DNA from: Nocardia goodfellowii
GTDB lineage: Bacteria; Actinomycetota; Actinomycetes; Mycobacteriales; Mycobacteriaceae
Length of the DNA stretch: 64,000 nt
Assembly (NCBI RefSeq): GCF_017875645.1
Contig: NZ_JAGGMR010000001.1
Span: 6,696,001 to 6,760,000, forward strand
Direction: 5' to 3'
The notes beneath the pieces are model-generated. The model was not told the origin of the DNA, did no database searches, and was given only the letters and a program-made list of their open reading frames with translations. Shown piece after piece: positions 1 to 9,884 of this stretch. Numbering within the stretch: the stretch's first letter is position 1; each line of letters starts with the position of its first letter. A program made the translations under genes and the position numbers.

Positions 1-102
1 CCCTGCACGGCTGAAGCACGTCGAATTGCGCACTGCGCGAGCCCGACCGGGGTCCGCGCCCGATCCTGCGGCGTGTTCTCGGCTGCCCTAGAGTTGGCGA
101 CG

Positions 103-933
103 ATGCAACCGGACCATGCCGCCGCGCACGCGGCAGTTCAGATCGCCGCGGTCCAACAAGAGCCGAATCGCCGGCTGACCGTGGCCGCGGATTTCTATCC
201 GGCGCACATGCGGGACTACCGGCGCGCCGAGCTGTATTTCCTGCGGTGGGAACTGGCGCGCGGGGTGTTGCATCCGGAGTCCGGCAGCGGCTGGTGGCGC
301 GCGATCAATGATCGGCTACTGCGGGACAAGCTGGCCGCGCGCGTGCTGTGGGATGCGGGCAGCGCGGACGCGGAGTCGCCGGGTGTGCGGCTGTGGCTGG
401 AGTTCCTCGCCGGCCCCTCCCCCGCATCCTGGTATCGGGCACACAATCGGAGCATCGTCAGCGGATATCTGGACCATGTGCCGCTGGCGGAAACCGAGCT
501 TGCGCCAGAGCGATTCATGATGAACGTGACGCTTTCGCGCGTGCTGTTCACCCACGCCCTCATCGAACGTCCCACGCTGGCGCTGGGCCGATGGGGCGCG
601 CTCGGGCGGCGGATCGGAGATCCACGCGGGCACGCGGTGCGCGTCTTCCTGGACCTGCGCAACGTCTTCCCGGAGCTGTATCCCCTGCACGGGGTGACGG
701 TCGAGCAGATTCTGGCCGAGGAGGGCCGTGCCGCCCGGATCATCGACTACGGATTGATTCTGCCCAGATTGCCTGAGCTCTACGCCTTCGCCGCGGACAG
801 CCTGGACGAACCTCGACTACCCGCGCTGCTCGATGACGGCATGTTCAGCTACGGCGACCACAGCGTCGGGCGGGACGCGTTGCGACCGGATGTGCTGAGC
901 CGGATCGCGACCGCCATCACCCGGACGCGCTGA
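103..933 (+). CDS. conserved hypothetical protein
   Basis: I do not recognise a family. The 276-residue product is soluble-looking, with no signal peptide or membrane segment, and is rich in Trp, Tyr and Arg (for example a YFLRWELARG stretch near residue 50). The ATG at 103 was chosen because the upstream GTG at 73 has no better ribosome site; neither start has a strong Shine-Dalgarno, and TAGAGT just upstream could be a -10 of a leaderless transcript. The gene stands alone and is convergent with the ligase fusion, 17 bases away. Codon third positions are strongly G/C, as in its neighbours, so it looks like a resident gene. Function unknown. Confidence 0.6.
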   Translation: MQPDHAAAHAAVQIAAVQQEPNRRLTVAADFYPAHMRDYRRAELYFLRWELARGVLHPESGSGWWRAINDRLLRDKLAARVLWDAGSADAESPGVRLWLEFLAGPSPASWYRAHNRSIVSGYLDHVPLAETELAPERFMMNVTLSRVLFTHALIERPTLALGRWGALGRRIGDPRGHAVRVFLDLRNVFPELYPLHGVTVEQILAEEGRAARIIDYGLILPRLPELYAFAADSLDEPRLPALLDDGMFSYGDHSVGRDALRPDVLSRIATAITRTR

Positions 934-950
934 GACCCCGGCGCCGTCGA

Positions 951-3014
951 TCAGCTGTGCGCGCCGTCGAAGCCCACCAGGAACCGTTTGAGCACCTTCC
1001 CGGTCTCCCCGCGCGGCAGGTGACTGAGGAACGCCACGTCCCGCGGCACCGATACCCGGCCGAGCCGGTTGCGGATGTAGTTACGCACCATCTCCGGATC
1101 CAGGCCCACCCCTTCGCGTTTCACCACAAACGCGGCGAGCCGCTGCCCGAAGTCGCGATCCGGGACACCGACCACCGCGACTTCACTGACCTGCGGTAGC
1201 AGGGCCAGCGCCTCCTCGACCGGGCGCGGGAAGACGTTCTCGCCACCGGAGATGATCATTTCGTCGTCGCGCCCCGCGATGTAGAGCCGGCCCGCGGCGT
1301 CCAGGTAGCCGACGTCGCCGGTGTCGAGCAGCCCCTTGACCTCCTCCGGCGGCGCGGCGCTGACGTAGCCGTCGAACAGCATGTGGTTGCCGACGAAGAT
1401 CCGGCCCACCGCGCCGATCGGCACCGGCCGTCGATCCTCGCCCAGCACAGCGACTTTCGTGCCCAGCGGCGGGCGGCCCGCCGTCATCGGCGACAGGCGC
1501 ATATCCGCGGGCGTGGCGATGGTCGCCCACGACACCTCGGTGGAACCGTAGACGTTGTACAGCAGGTCGCCGAAGGTATCGAAGAAGCGCAGCACGGTCG
1601 CGGCCGCCAGCGGCGCACCACAGCTCGCGACTACCCGCAGGCTCGACACGTCGTAGCGGGCGCGCACCGCGGGCGGTAGGTCGAGGATGCGTTCCACCAT
1701 GGTCGGCACCACCAGCAGGCTGGTGACCTGGTGCTCGGCGATCAGGCGCAGCGTGTCCTCGGCGTCGAACTGTTCCGGCAGCACCGTGGTGGCCCGCAAC
1801 GCCGTACTGATCTGCAAACCGGCCAGCCCCCAGGTGTGGAACAGCGGGGCCGGGATCAGCATGATCTCGTGCATGCGCAACGGGATTCGCGACAGCAGTG
1901 CGGCGATGGTGCCGAAACCGCGCGGGTGCGGACGGCGCGCACCCTTCGGGGTGCCGCTGGTTCCGGAGGTCAGCACCACCAGCCGGCCCGGCTGGGACGG
2001 CATCCGGAACTTCTTTTCCCCCTGCGCGATCAGGTCGTCCACCGTGGTGCGCCCGGTGTCCGGCGGCGGCTCGTCGGTATTGATCCGGGGAATGTCCACC
2101 CGTAGGTACTTGACGAGTTCCTCGAGCTCGCTGTCGACGAACAGCGCCATCAGCCGGTCGCGCTGCACGATCTCCTCGAGCGTCCGCCCGGACAGCCCCG
2201 CGTTCATCAGCACCACGTCGACGCCGAGTTTGCCTGCGGCGACCATGGTTTCGACCATGCCGCGGTGGTTGCGGGCCAGCAGTCCGATCGCGTCGCCGGA
2301 GCCGAGCCCGAGGGTGGCCATGGCGCCCGCCAACGCGGTGGTGCGCGCGTCCATCTCGGCGAAGGTCCGGCTGCCCCGCTCATCGATCACCGCGACGCGA
2401 TCCGGTGAATGCGCGGCGCCCGCCGCGTAACCGCCGGCGAGGTTGAATCCCCAGCGCGCCAGTCCGCGCATCTGCTTGACGCCGATATCGGGACGGCTGG
2501 TCACCACTCCGCTGGCCACCATCTGCCGGGCCACGCCCGCGCGGCGCCGCACCGGGGAATCCTCGGCATTCACCACGACGGAGGTGGGCTTGCCCCGCAC
2601 CATGTCTACGGCGCGATCCAGGCCGTCCTGAACCCACTGCGAGAGCTGGGCTTTCGTCACTTCGGCGAGCGCCGGATGCACCCGCCCCACGGCGAAGAAG
2701 GTGATGATCACCCGGGTCCGCTCATCCTCACCACGCAGCCGGATCGACGCGAAACTGCCCTCGGCCGCGCAGTGCAGCTCCAGCCGCTCGTACCAGCGCA
2801 CCACACTCGGCCGCACGTCGATGGTCCGGATTCCGGCCTCGACGGACCCGATCCGGAACCGCACCCGCGGCTGACCGTCTATCGGCTCGAGTGGTTCACA
2901 GGCACCGACTCCCAACAGGATCCGCGGGTAATTGTGCGGATCTACCAACAGTTCATAGAGCGCGCGCCGGGAGACCGGGACCTCCGCGACCACTTCGACA
3001 ACATCGGTAATCAA
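951..3014 (-). CDS. SRPBCC-domain/acyl-CoA ligase fusion (FadD-like)
   Basis: A 687-residue fusion. Residues 1-150 look like an SRPBCC/polyketide-cyclase lipid-binding fold (starting with an EVPVSRRALYELLVDP segment). Residues about 190-685 form an ANL-superfamily acyl-CoA ligase with the ATP loop TSGTSGTPKG (about 349), YGSTE, a DTGDVGYLD segment, GRDDEMIISGGEN and a C-terminal catalytic Lys in TGKVLKR. Such ligases activate a carboxylic acid as acyl-AMP and then form the CoA thioester. The start codon is TTG and weakly supported; no better in-frame start precedes the SRPBCC region. The gene is divergent from choD, so a steroid or fatty-acid substrate is plausible, but the sequence does not fix the substrate. 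Confidence 0.82.
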   Translation of the reverse strand: MITDVVEVVAEVPVSRRALYELLVDPHNYPRILLGVGACEPLEPIDGQPRVRFRIGSVEAGIRTIDVRPSVVRWYERLELHCAAEGSFASIRLRGEDERTRVIITFFAVGRVHPALAEVTKAQLSQWVQDGLDRAVDMVRGKPTSVVVNAEDSPVRRRAGVARQMVASGVVTSRPDIGVKQMRGLARWGFNLAGGYAAGAAHSPDRVAVIDERGSRTFAEMDARTTALAGAMATLGLGSGDAIGLLARNHRGMVETMVAAGKLGVDVVLMNAGLSGRTLEEIVQRDRLMALFVDSELEELVKYLRVDIPRINTDEPPPDTGRTTVDDLIAQGEKKFRMPSQPGRLVVLTSGTSGTPKGARRPHPRGFGTIAALLSRIPLRMHEIMLIPAPLFHTWGLAGLQISTALRATTVLPEQFDAEDTLRLIAEHQVTSLLVVPTMVERILDLPPAVRARYDVSSLRVVASCGAPLAAATVLRFFDTFGDLLYNVYGSTEVSWATIATPADMRLSPMTAGRPPLGTKVAVLGEDRRPVPIGAVGRIFVGNHMLFDGYVSAAPPEEVKGLLDTGDVGYLDAAGRLYIAGRDDEMIISGGENVFPRPVEEALALLPQVSEVAVVGVPDRDFGQRLAAFVVKREGVGLDPEMVRNYIRNRLGRVSVPRDVAFLSHLPRGETGKVLKRFLVGFDGAHS

Positions 3015-3204
3015 GCTACGTTCATCTTCTCTGACGACCGGCGCCCACAGCGGACCCGGCTGTCAGGATAACCCTCAGCAAACTCCAGCTAGAGCGCATT
3101 GGCCGCACTACGGGACAGTTCACAATGACCTCGGGAGTAGACCTGTGATGAGAGCGAAAATCCGCTGGCTGGTCCCGGCCCGCTGTTAGCGTCTGGAGGT
3201 GGCT

Positions 3205-4938
3205 ATGTCCCAGGAGTGCGATTTCGACGTCATCGTCGTGGGTTCCGGCTTCGGCGGTAGCGTGACAGCGCTGCGGCTCACCGAAAAGGGTTATCGAGTA
3301 GGAGTTCTCGAAGCGGGCCGGCACTTCGCCGACAGCGATTTCGCGAAAACCAACTGGGATCTGCGCCGGTATCTGTGGGCGCCGCGGCTGGGTTGCTATG
3401 GCATACAGCGGATTCACCGGCTGCGCGACTGCTTCATCCTGGCCGGGGCCGGTGTCGGCGGCGGTTCGCTGAACTACGCCAACACGCTGTACAAGCCAGG
3501 GCCCGCCTTCTTCGGCGATCCGCAGTGGGCGGGCATCACCGACTGGGACGCCGAGCTCAGTCCGTATTACGAGCAGGCGCGAAAGATGCTGGGCGTGGTC
3601 CAGAATCCGCATATGACACCCGCCGACGAGATCATCGCGGCGGTAGCCGAGGACATGGGCGTCGGTGACACCTTCGTGCCGACCCCGGTCGGGGTGTACT
3701 TCGGTACACCCGGAAAGACCGTGGCCGACCCCTATTTCGGCGGGGTCGGACCGGAGCGGACCGGGTGTATCGAGTGCGGCGAATGCATGACCGGGTGCCG
3801 CCACGGCGCCAAGAACACGCTCGTGAAGAACTACCTCGGGCTGGCACAGGCCGGCGGCGCGCAGGTGCGGGCGATGACCACGGTGACGGCCGTCCGGCCC
3901 CGCCCGGACGGCGACTGGGATGTCGAGACCCGGCGCACCGATGCTCGAATCCGGCGGCGGCGCACCACTTTGCGGGCCGGGCACGTCGTGCTGGCCGCGG
4001 GCACCTGGGGCACCCAGCACCTGCTGTTCGACATGCGCGACAAAGGCGTCCTGCCCGACCTCTCGCCCCGGCTCGGCGTCCTGACCCGCACCAACTCCGA
4101 AGCGATCCTCGGTGTGGGCCGCACCGCCATCGACCCGGCCCTGGACATCACCAAGGGCGTCGCCATCACCTCGTCGTTCCATCCCGCACCCGACACCCAT
4201 GTCGAGCCGGTCCGCTACGGCAAGGGCTCCAATGCCATGGGCCTGCTGCAAACCTATCTGATCGACGGCGGCCACCGGATCCCGCAGTGGCTCAGGGTTT
4301 TTCCGCTGGCCCTGGCGCATCCGATCCGCACCGTCCGGCTGTTGCGTACCAAGCAGTGGAGCGAACGCACGCTGATCCTGCTGGTCATGCAGAGCCTGGA
4401 CAACTCGATCACCACCTACACCCGCCGCGGCCTGTTCGGGCGGCGCTTCACCAGCAAACAGGGCTACGGCCAACCCAATCCGACCTGGATACCCACCGGG
4501 CACGAAGCCACCCGCCGCGTCGCCGAGAAGATCGACGCGACACCGGGCAGCACCTGGCCCGATTTGTTCAATGTCCCAATGACCGCCCATTTCATCGGCG
4601 GGTGTGTTATCGCCGATGATCCGTCCCAGGGCGTCATCGACCCGTACCACCGCGTGCACGGCTATCCGTCGTTGAGTGTCGTCGACGGTTCCGCGATCTC
4701 GGCCAACCTCGGGGTCAACCCCTCGCTGACCATCACCGCCCAGGCCGAGCGCGCCGCCGCGCTGTGGCCGAACAAAGGCAGCGCCGACCCGCGACCCGCT
4801 ATGGGCAGTCCCTACCGGCCGGTCGCGCCGGTCCCGCCGGAGCATCCGGTGGTCCCGGCCCACGCCCCGATCGCGCTGGGACTGCCGATTGTCCTGGGGG
4901 ACAACGCCGAACGGACCGCGGACGTGGAGGCGGTGTAA
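3205..4938 (+). CDS. choD: cholesterol oxidase-type GMC oxidoreductase
   Basis: A 577-residue FAD-dependent GMC enzyme of the ChoD type (M. tuberculosis Rv3409c family). The dinucleotide motif GSGFGGS lies near residue 13, the GAGVGGGSLNYANTL flavin segment follows at about 85-100, a Cys-rich CIECGECMTGC segment lies near 190, and the C-terminal FIGGCVIADD and VNPSLTITAQAE blocks are present. Family members are annotated as 3-beta-hydroxysterol oxidases, although true cholesterol activity of ChoD homologues is debated. ATG 3205 is preferred over GTG 3199 because GGAGG sits five bases upstream of it. It is divergent from the ligase fusion and is followed by a strong hairpin. Confidence 0.85.
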   Translation: MSQECDFDVIVVGSGFGGSVTALRLTEKGYRVGVLEAGRHFADSDFAKTNWDLRRYLWAPRLGCYGIQRIHRLRDCFILAGAGVGGGSLNYANTLYKPGPAFFGDPQWAGITDWDAELSPYYEQARKMLGVVQNPHMTPADEIIAAVAEDMGVGDTFVPTPVGVYFGTPGKTVADPYFGGVGPERTGCIECGECMTGCRHGAKNTLVKNYLGLAQAGGAQVRAMTTVTAVRPRPDGDWDVETRRTDARIRRRRTTLRAGHVVLAAGTWGTQHLLFDMRDKGVLPDLSPRLGVLTRTNSEAILGVGRTAIDPALDITKGVAITSSFHPAPDTHVEPVRYGKGSNAMGLLQTYLIDGGHRIPQWLRVFPLALAHPIRTVRLLRTKQWSERTLILLVMQSLDNSITTYTRRGLFGRRFTSKQGYGQPNPTWIPTGHEATRRVAEKIDATPGSTWPDLFNVPMTAHFIGGCVIADDPSQGVIDPYHRVHGYPSLSVVDGSAISANLGVNPSLTITAQAERAAALWPNKGSADPRPAMGSPYRPVAPVPPEHPVVPAHAPIALGLPIVLGDNAERTADVEAV

Positions 4939-4947
4939 CCGGTCCCA

Positions 4948-4977
4948 GGGCCGGTGCGCACGGTCGCGCACCGGCCC
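4948..4977. terminator. bidirectional terminator-like hairpin
   Basis: A perfect 12-bp inverted repeat, GGGCCGGTGCGC and its complement, with a 6-base loop, lies between the convergent stops of choD and the acyl-CoA ligase. There is no T-tract, as is common for actinobacterial hairpins. Confidence 0.6.
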
Positions 4978-4985
4978 GGCACCGC

Positions 4986-6622
4986 TCAGGACAGGGTGAC
5001 GACTGTCAGTTCACCCTCGGCGTGCTGCGCCCGCAGCCGCTTCTTGTCGTATTTGCCCACGCTGGTCTTGGGCACCTCGGACACAAAGGTCCAGTACTCC
5101 GGCAGCTGCCATTTGGCGAACTTGCCTGCGAGGAAGTCGCGCAATTCCTCGGGTTCGGCCTTCTGCCCTTCCGCGAGCACCACCGCTACCAGCGGCCGCT
5201 CGTCCCACTTGGCGTCGGGGATGCCGATGACGGCCGCCTCGGCGACGGCCGGGTGACCGATCACCGCGTTCTCCAGGTCGACCGAGGAGATCCATTCACC
5301 GCCGGACTTGATGACGTCCTTGGAGCGGTCGACCAGCGTCAGGAAGCCGTTGGGGCTGATCTTGCCGACATCGCCGGTGCGCAGCCAGCCGTCGTCGAAC
5401 TTGTCGGGTTCGATCTCGGCGCCGTTCGGCGAATAGTAGGAGCCGGTGATCCACGCGCCGCGAACCTGCAACTCCCCCAGTGACTTTCCATCATTGGCGA
5501 CGACATTGCCCGCGTCGTCGACCAGGCGGGCGCGCACCCCGGCCGGGAATCGGCCCTGGGTGTAGCGGTAGGCCCATTGCTCGTCCCCCTCGACGCCGAC
5601 CGGCGCGTGCGCCACCGAACCGAGCGGCGAGGTTTCGGTCATGCCCCAGGCATGCAGCAGCTTGACGCCGAACTTCTCCTCGAACGCGTGCATCATCGCC
5701 GGCGGCAGCGCGGAGCCGCCCACCAGGCAGGTGCGCAGGTGCGAGATGTCCTGCGGCGCGGCCTGTAGCCCGGCCAGGACGCCGCCCCAGATGGTCGGGA
5801 CCGCGGCGGCGAAGGTCGGCTTCTCGGCCGCCATCATCTCCAGCAACGGCTGGGGCTGGAGGAATCGGTCCGGCATCAGGACATTCGCGCCCGACATGAG
5901 CGCCGCGTACGGCAGGCCCCAGGCGTTGGCGTGGAAGAGCGGCACGATGGCGAGCACCGTGTCGGCGGCGGAGAAGCCCATACCGTTGGGCGCGCACACC
6001 TGGGTAGCGTGCAGCCAGTTCGAGCGGTGCGAGTAGACGACGCCCTTCGGGTCGCCGGTGGTGCCGGAGGTGTAGCACATACCGGCCGCCGAGCGTTCGT
6101 CGATGATCGGGAAGTCGAGCTGACCGATTGCGCGGCAAGCAGTTCGGTGTAGGAGTGCACCTGAACGCCTTCGGGCGCGGACAGGGCGGAGGCGTCGCCG
6201 TTGGCGACGATGACGTGGCGGACCGTCTTCAGGTTCGGCAGGTACTGGGCGAACATCGGCACCAGCGTGCCGTCCACGATGACGACCTGGTCTTCGGCGT
6301 GATTCGCCACGTAGACCAGCTGCTCCGGGAAGAATCGGATATTGAGCGCGTGCAGCACCGCGCCCATGGCCGGCACCGCCACATACGCCACCATGTGCTC
6401 GTTGTTGTTCCACATGAAGGTGCCGACCCGATCACCGACGCCGATGCCGAGCCCGCGCAGGGCATGGGCCAAACGCGCTGCCTCCGCACCCAATTCGCGG
6501 TAGGTCATGGTCCGCAAACCAGCTCCGGTCCAGGTGGATACCGTGCTGTCGCCCTGGAAGGTGGACGCGTAGTGCAACAGTGTCGCCAGCGACAGCTGCT
6601 CGTCCTGCATGGTGCTCAACAT
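4986..6622 (-). pseudogene. frameshifted medium/long-chain acyl-CoA ligase (FadD)
   Basis: The N-terminal part (from ATG 6622; MLSTMQDEQLSLATLLHY) reads in one frame to about position 6130 (ending YTELLAAQS). The rest, from GQLDFPIIDE with the ATP loop YTSGTTGDPKG to the C-terminal SVGKYDKKRLR, reads in another frame to 4986. Together they give a normal ligase of about 545 residues, so one base appears to be missing around 6120-6135. All ligase motifs are otherwise intact ([26 protein letters not shown]), so this is either a very recent mutation or a sequencing error. A good AGGAAA site precedes the start. It is the third gene of the leftward GMC-aldehyde dehydrogenase operon and would convert the resulting acid to its CoA ester. 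Confidence 0.78.
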
Positions 6623-6655
6623 CGGAACTGTTTTCCTCTCAAAACTAACGGTGGA

Positions 6656-8170
6656 TCAGCCGTGCCGCAGCACGGTCAGGGTGGCGAGCAGCTTGTCGAC
6701 CTTCGGGGTGCGGGCGAAGGTGGTCAAGGCCATCAGCGCCGGAAGACGGCGGCGTGCGATGGATTTCGCGTAGGTGAATTCCTTGAGACCGTCCGGGCCG
6801 TGAATGCGGCCGAAACCGGAGTCGCCGACGCCGCCGAACGGCAGCTCCGGCAGGGCCGCGAACAGGTAGACCAGGTTGACGCCGGTCATCCCGGAACGGA
6901 TGCGGCGCGCCAGTTCCACACCGCGCCGCTTGGCGAACACCGCCGAGCCGAGGCCGTAGCGGGAGTTGTTGGCGCGTTCGACCGCCTCGTCCATATCGCG
7001 GACCTTGTTGACCGCCAACGTGGGACCGAAGGTTTCCTCGGTCATGGCGATCGAATCCTCCGGCACGTCGACGAGGACAGTCGGCTGCACCAGCCGGGCT
7101 CCCACGGCATCGGGGCCGCCGACCACCGCGCGCGCACCCTTGTCCAGCGCGTCGGCGATGTGGCGGGCCACCACACCCGGCTGCGACGGCATCGTCATCG
7201 GTCCGAGCTGGGCGGCCGGATCATCGCCCGCCCGAATGGGTTTCGCCAACGCGACGAGCTTCGCGAGGAAGGCGTCGTACACCTGTTCATGCACGTAGAC
7301 GCGCTCGGTACCGATGCAGGCCTGCCCGGCGTTGGACAGCCCGCCCCAGACCGCCGCCTCGGCGGCCGCGTCCAGGTCGGCGTCGGCGTCCACCAGCAGC
7401 ACATCCTTACCGCCCGCCTCGATCAGCACCGGGGTAAGGGTGTCGGCGCAGGCGCGCATGACCTTCTTGCCGGTCTCCGTCGAGCCGGTGAACGCGACCT
7501 TGTCCACACCCGAACGGCACAGGGCCGCACCGGTTTCGCCGAGGCCGGTCACCACTTGCAATACCGGATGCTCGGGCACCACCTGGGCGAACGCGTCGAC
7601 CAGCCACTTGCCGACGCCGGGGGTGAATTCGCTGGGCTTGAACACCACCGCGTTGCCCGCGGCGAGCGCGTAGGCGATCGAGCCCATGGGAGTGAACACC
7701 GGGAAGTTCCACGGCCCGATCACACCGATCACGCCGAGCGGCAGGTACTCCACCGAGGCGCCGAGGTCAGCGGCCAGCAGACTCGGGGTGATGCTCTTGC
7801 GGCCCAGCACCTTTCGCGCGTTACCGGCGGCCCACGACAGGTGGTCGAGCATCATCATGATCTCGAGCTGGGCGTCACCGGTGGGCTTCCCGGTTTCGGC
7901 ATGCGAAAGCTCCGCCAGCTGCGCCATCCGGCGGGCGATGACGCCGCGCCATTTCTTCAACCGCTCCGCACGCTCGTCGAAGCTCAACTGCGCCCACCAC
8001 TGCGCGGCTTCCCGTGCGCGAGCGACTGTTTCGTTCACCTGCGCGGCGTCGAAGATGGGGTGGGTGCCGACCACATCGCCGGTCGCGGGGTCGAGCGAAT
8101 CGAAGGTCGCCAGGGCTGTCGCAGTCACGGTCACTTCCTGAATGTCCTCGGTACCGGTCGGCGTCGTCAT
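6656..8170 (-). CDS. NAD(P)-dependent aldehyde dehydrogenase
   Basis: A 504-residue member of the aldehyde dehydrogenase superfamily that oxidises an aldehyde to a carboxylic acid. Visible motifs are the Asn of PWNFP (about 153), the FTGSTETGKKV nucleotide-binding loop (about 227), the general base Glu251 in EAGGKD and the nucleophile Cys285 in NAGQACIGTE. The C-terminus is basic (FTYAKSIARRRLP), as in the class that oxidises long-chain or succinic-type aldehydes. The ATG at 8170 overlaps the stop of the upstream GMC gene (ATGA), indicating translational coupling, and the ligase follows 33 bases downstream. The three genes make a coherent alcohol-to-acyl-CoA path. The true substrate cannot be read from the sequence. 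Confidence 0.92.
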   Translation of the reverse strand: MTTPTGTEDIQEVTVTATALATFDSLDPATGDVVGTHPIFDAAQVNETVARAREAAQWWAQLSFDERAERLKKWRGVIARRMAQLAELSHAETGKPTGDAQLEIMMMLDHLSWAAGNARKVLGRKSITPSLLAADLGASVEYLPLGVIGVIGPWNFPVFTPMGSIAYALAAGNAVVFKPSEFTPGVGKWLVDAFAQVVPEHPVLQVVTGLGETGAALCRSGVDKVAFTGSTETGKKVMRACADTLTPVLIEAGGKDVLLVDADADLDAAAEAAVWGGLSNAGQACIGTERVYVHEQVYDAFLAKLVALAKPIRAGDDPAAQLGPMTMPSQPGVVARHIADALDKGARAVVGGPDAVGARLVQPTVLVDVPEDSIAMTEETFGPTLAVNKVRDMDEAVERANNSRYGLGSAVFAKRRGVELARRIRSGMTGVNLVYLFAALPELPFGGVGDSGFGRIHGPDGLKEFTYAKSIARRRLPALMALTTFARTPKVDKLLATLTVLRHG

Positions 8171-9759
8171 GCGCGCGCCTCGCGAATCAGATCGGATGCC
8201 TTCTCGCCCACCATGATCGACGGGGCATTGGTGTTGCCGCGCGGCACGACCGGCATCACCGACGCGTCGGCGACCCGCAGGCCCTCGACGCCGCGCACCC
8301 GCAGTCGCGGGTCGACGACCGCGTCCTCGCCGGTGCCCATCGCGCAGGTGCCCACCGGGTGATAGAGCGTCTGGGTCCAGGCGCGGATGTGATCGGCCAG
8401 CTCGTCGTCGGTGCTGCCGGCCATCGACTGCGGCAGGAACGGCCGGGACAGGAAGCGAGCGAAGGGCTTTTCCCGCACGATCTCGAGGAGGCGGCGCGCA
8501 CCGGCGACAGCGGCGGCCAGATCGACGGGATCGCTGAAGTAGGCCGGGTCCATTTCCGGCTTCCACGCCGGGTCCGCCGACCGCAACCGCAGTCGGCCAC
8601 GACTGGCCACGTTCACCAAAGTGACGCCGGCGGTGACCATCTGGGCGGTGGGCTCCTGGAATCCGTTGTCGTAGAAGCCGGTCGGCGCGGTGATGATCTG
8701 AATATCGGGTCCGGCCAGGCCGTCCCGCGAGGCGTAGAACGCCCCGCCCTCGCCCACGTTCGACGACAGCGGACCGCGGCCGGACACCTTCCACTGCATG
8801 AGCCGGGCCGGGTTGGAGAAGTCGGTGAGATCGGAGGTGTCCCTGCTGTACCAGAGGAACGGTGTGACCGGATGGTCGTGCAGGTTCTCGCCCACCCCGG
8901 GCAGGTCGACCACCGGTTCGATACCGTGCTCGCGCAGCTGCGCGGCGGGACCAATTCCCGAGAGCATCAGCAGCTGCGGCGAATTGATGGCGCCACCGGA
9001 CAGCACCACCTCGCCGTCGGCATAGGCGATGTGCTCGGCGCCGTGCCGGCGGTAGGCGACGCCCACGGCGCGGGTGCCCGCCAGCACCACCCGGGTGGCG
9101 AACGCGTGGGTGCGGACGGTCAGGTTGGGTCGGCGCAGCGCCGGACGCAGGTAGCCATCCGCGGTGGACCAGCGCCGGCCGTCCTTGCAGGTCACCTGGT
9201 AGCGTCCCGCGCCTTCCTGGTCGGCGCCGTTGAAGTCGTCGTTGCGCTTCAGTCCGTGGGCGACCGCCGCCTCGACCCAGGCGTCGGTGGTCTCGTGGGT
9301 GAAGCGGCGATCCTCCACGCGCTGCGGACCGGCCGTGCCGTGGAAGGCATCGCTGAATCGCGAATTGTCCTCGGCCCGTTTGAAATACGGGAGAACATCG
9401 GCGTAACCCCAGCCCTCGGCGCCGAAATCGTCGCGCCAACTGTCGTAGTCGGCCTGGTTGCCACGGATGTAGATCATGGCGTTCATCGACGAACAGCCGC
9501 CGAGACCCTTCATCCGCGGCCAGAACGCCCGGCGGCCCGCCATGTGCTTCTGCTCGGTGGTCTGGTAATTCCAGTCCCACTTGGTCTTGAAGAGATTCGG
9601 GAAGGCGGCCGGAATGTGGATCTCGTCGGCGTCGTCCTCGCCGCCCGCCTCCAGCAGCAGCACCGACACCGCGGGGTTCTCCGACAAGCGCGCGGCCACT
9701 ACCGCTCCCGCGCTGCCCGCCCCCACGATCACATAGTCGAAGCGGTCCTTTTCGCTCAA
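8167..9759 (-). CDS. GMC-family FAD alcohol dehydrogenase (choline dehydrogenase-like)
   Basis: A 530-residue glucose-methanol-choline oxidoreductase. It has the N-terminal FAD motif GAGSAG, the flavin segment [16 protein letters not shown], the [17 protein letters not shown] signature and the catalytic His in [12 protein letters not shown]. The C-terminus has [16 protein letters not shown] chose the TTG at 9759 because GAGGAGAG lies five bases upstream; an in-frame GTG at 9789 adds ten residues unlike the family. It starts the leftward operon with the aldehyde dehydrogenase and the broken ligase, and it is divergent from an AraC-type gene with a palindrome between them. It probably oxidises a primary or aliphatic alcohol; choline itself is unlikely to be certain. 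Confidence 0.88.
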   Translation of the reverse strand: MSEKDRFDYVIVGAGSAGAVVAARLSENPAVSVLLLEAGGEDDADEIHIPAAFPNLFKTKWDWNYQTTEQKHMAGRRAFWPRMKGLGGCSSMNAMIYIRGNQADYDSWRDDFGAEGWGYADVLPYFKRAEDNSRFSDAFHGTAGPQRVEDRRFTHETTDAWVEAAVAHGLKRNDDFNGADQEGAGRYQVTCKDGRRWSTADGYLRPALRRPNLTVRTHAFATRVVLAGTRAVGVAYRRHGAEHIAYADGEVVLSGGAINSPQLLMLSGIGPAAQLREHGIEPVVDLPGVGENLHDHPVTPFLWYSRDTSDLTDFSNPARLMQWKVSGRGPLSSNVGEGGAFYASRDGLAGPDIQIITAPTGFYDNGFQEPTAQMVTAGVTLVNVASRGRLRLRSADPAWKPEMDPAYFSDPVDLAAAVAGARRLLEIVREKPFARFLSRPFLPQSMAGSTDDELADHIRAWTQTLYHPVGTCAMGTGEDAVVDPRLRVRGVEGLRVADASVMPVVPRGNTNAPSIMVGEKASDLIREARA

Positions 9760-9788
9760 AACTCTCCTCGTTGCTCGCCCGGCCACCA

Positions 9789-9804
9789 CGTGACCGAGGT
9801 CACG
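9789..9804. promoter_or_regulatory. palindromic operator candidate in divergent promoter
   Basis: CGTGACC-GA-GGTCACG is a perfect inverted repeat (7-bp arms, 2-base centre). It lies 30 bases upstream of the GMC start and about 80 bases upstream of the AraC-type gene. Its position suits a regulator of the alcohol-oxidation operon. AraC proteins usually bind direct repeats, so a dimeric regulator encoded elsewhere is possible. Confidence 0.45.
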
Positions 9805-9884
9805 AAGCGCTCTCCCGAAGGTTAAGGCCGGTCAACTGGGGATTCATAGATCCGCCCAGGCCGCTTTTTTGATATTTTTGGCCA

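Noticed and set aside
3022..4971. Long minus-strand open frame opposite choD
   Set aside because: Shadow of choD; the product is an Arg/Gly/Asp-rich nonsense sequence.
8167..9580. Reading the aldehyde dehydrogenase as a 974-residue fusion
   Set aside because: The frame is open upstream of 8170 only as a shadow of the GMC gene; the ATGA overlap gives the proper start.
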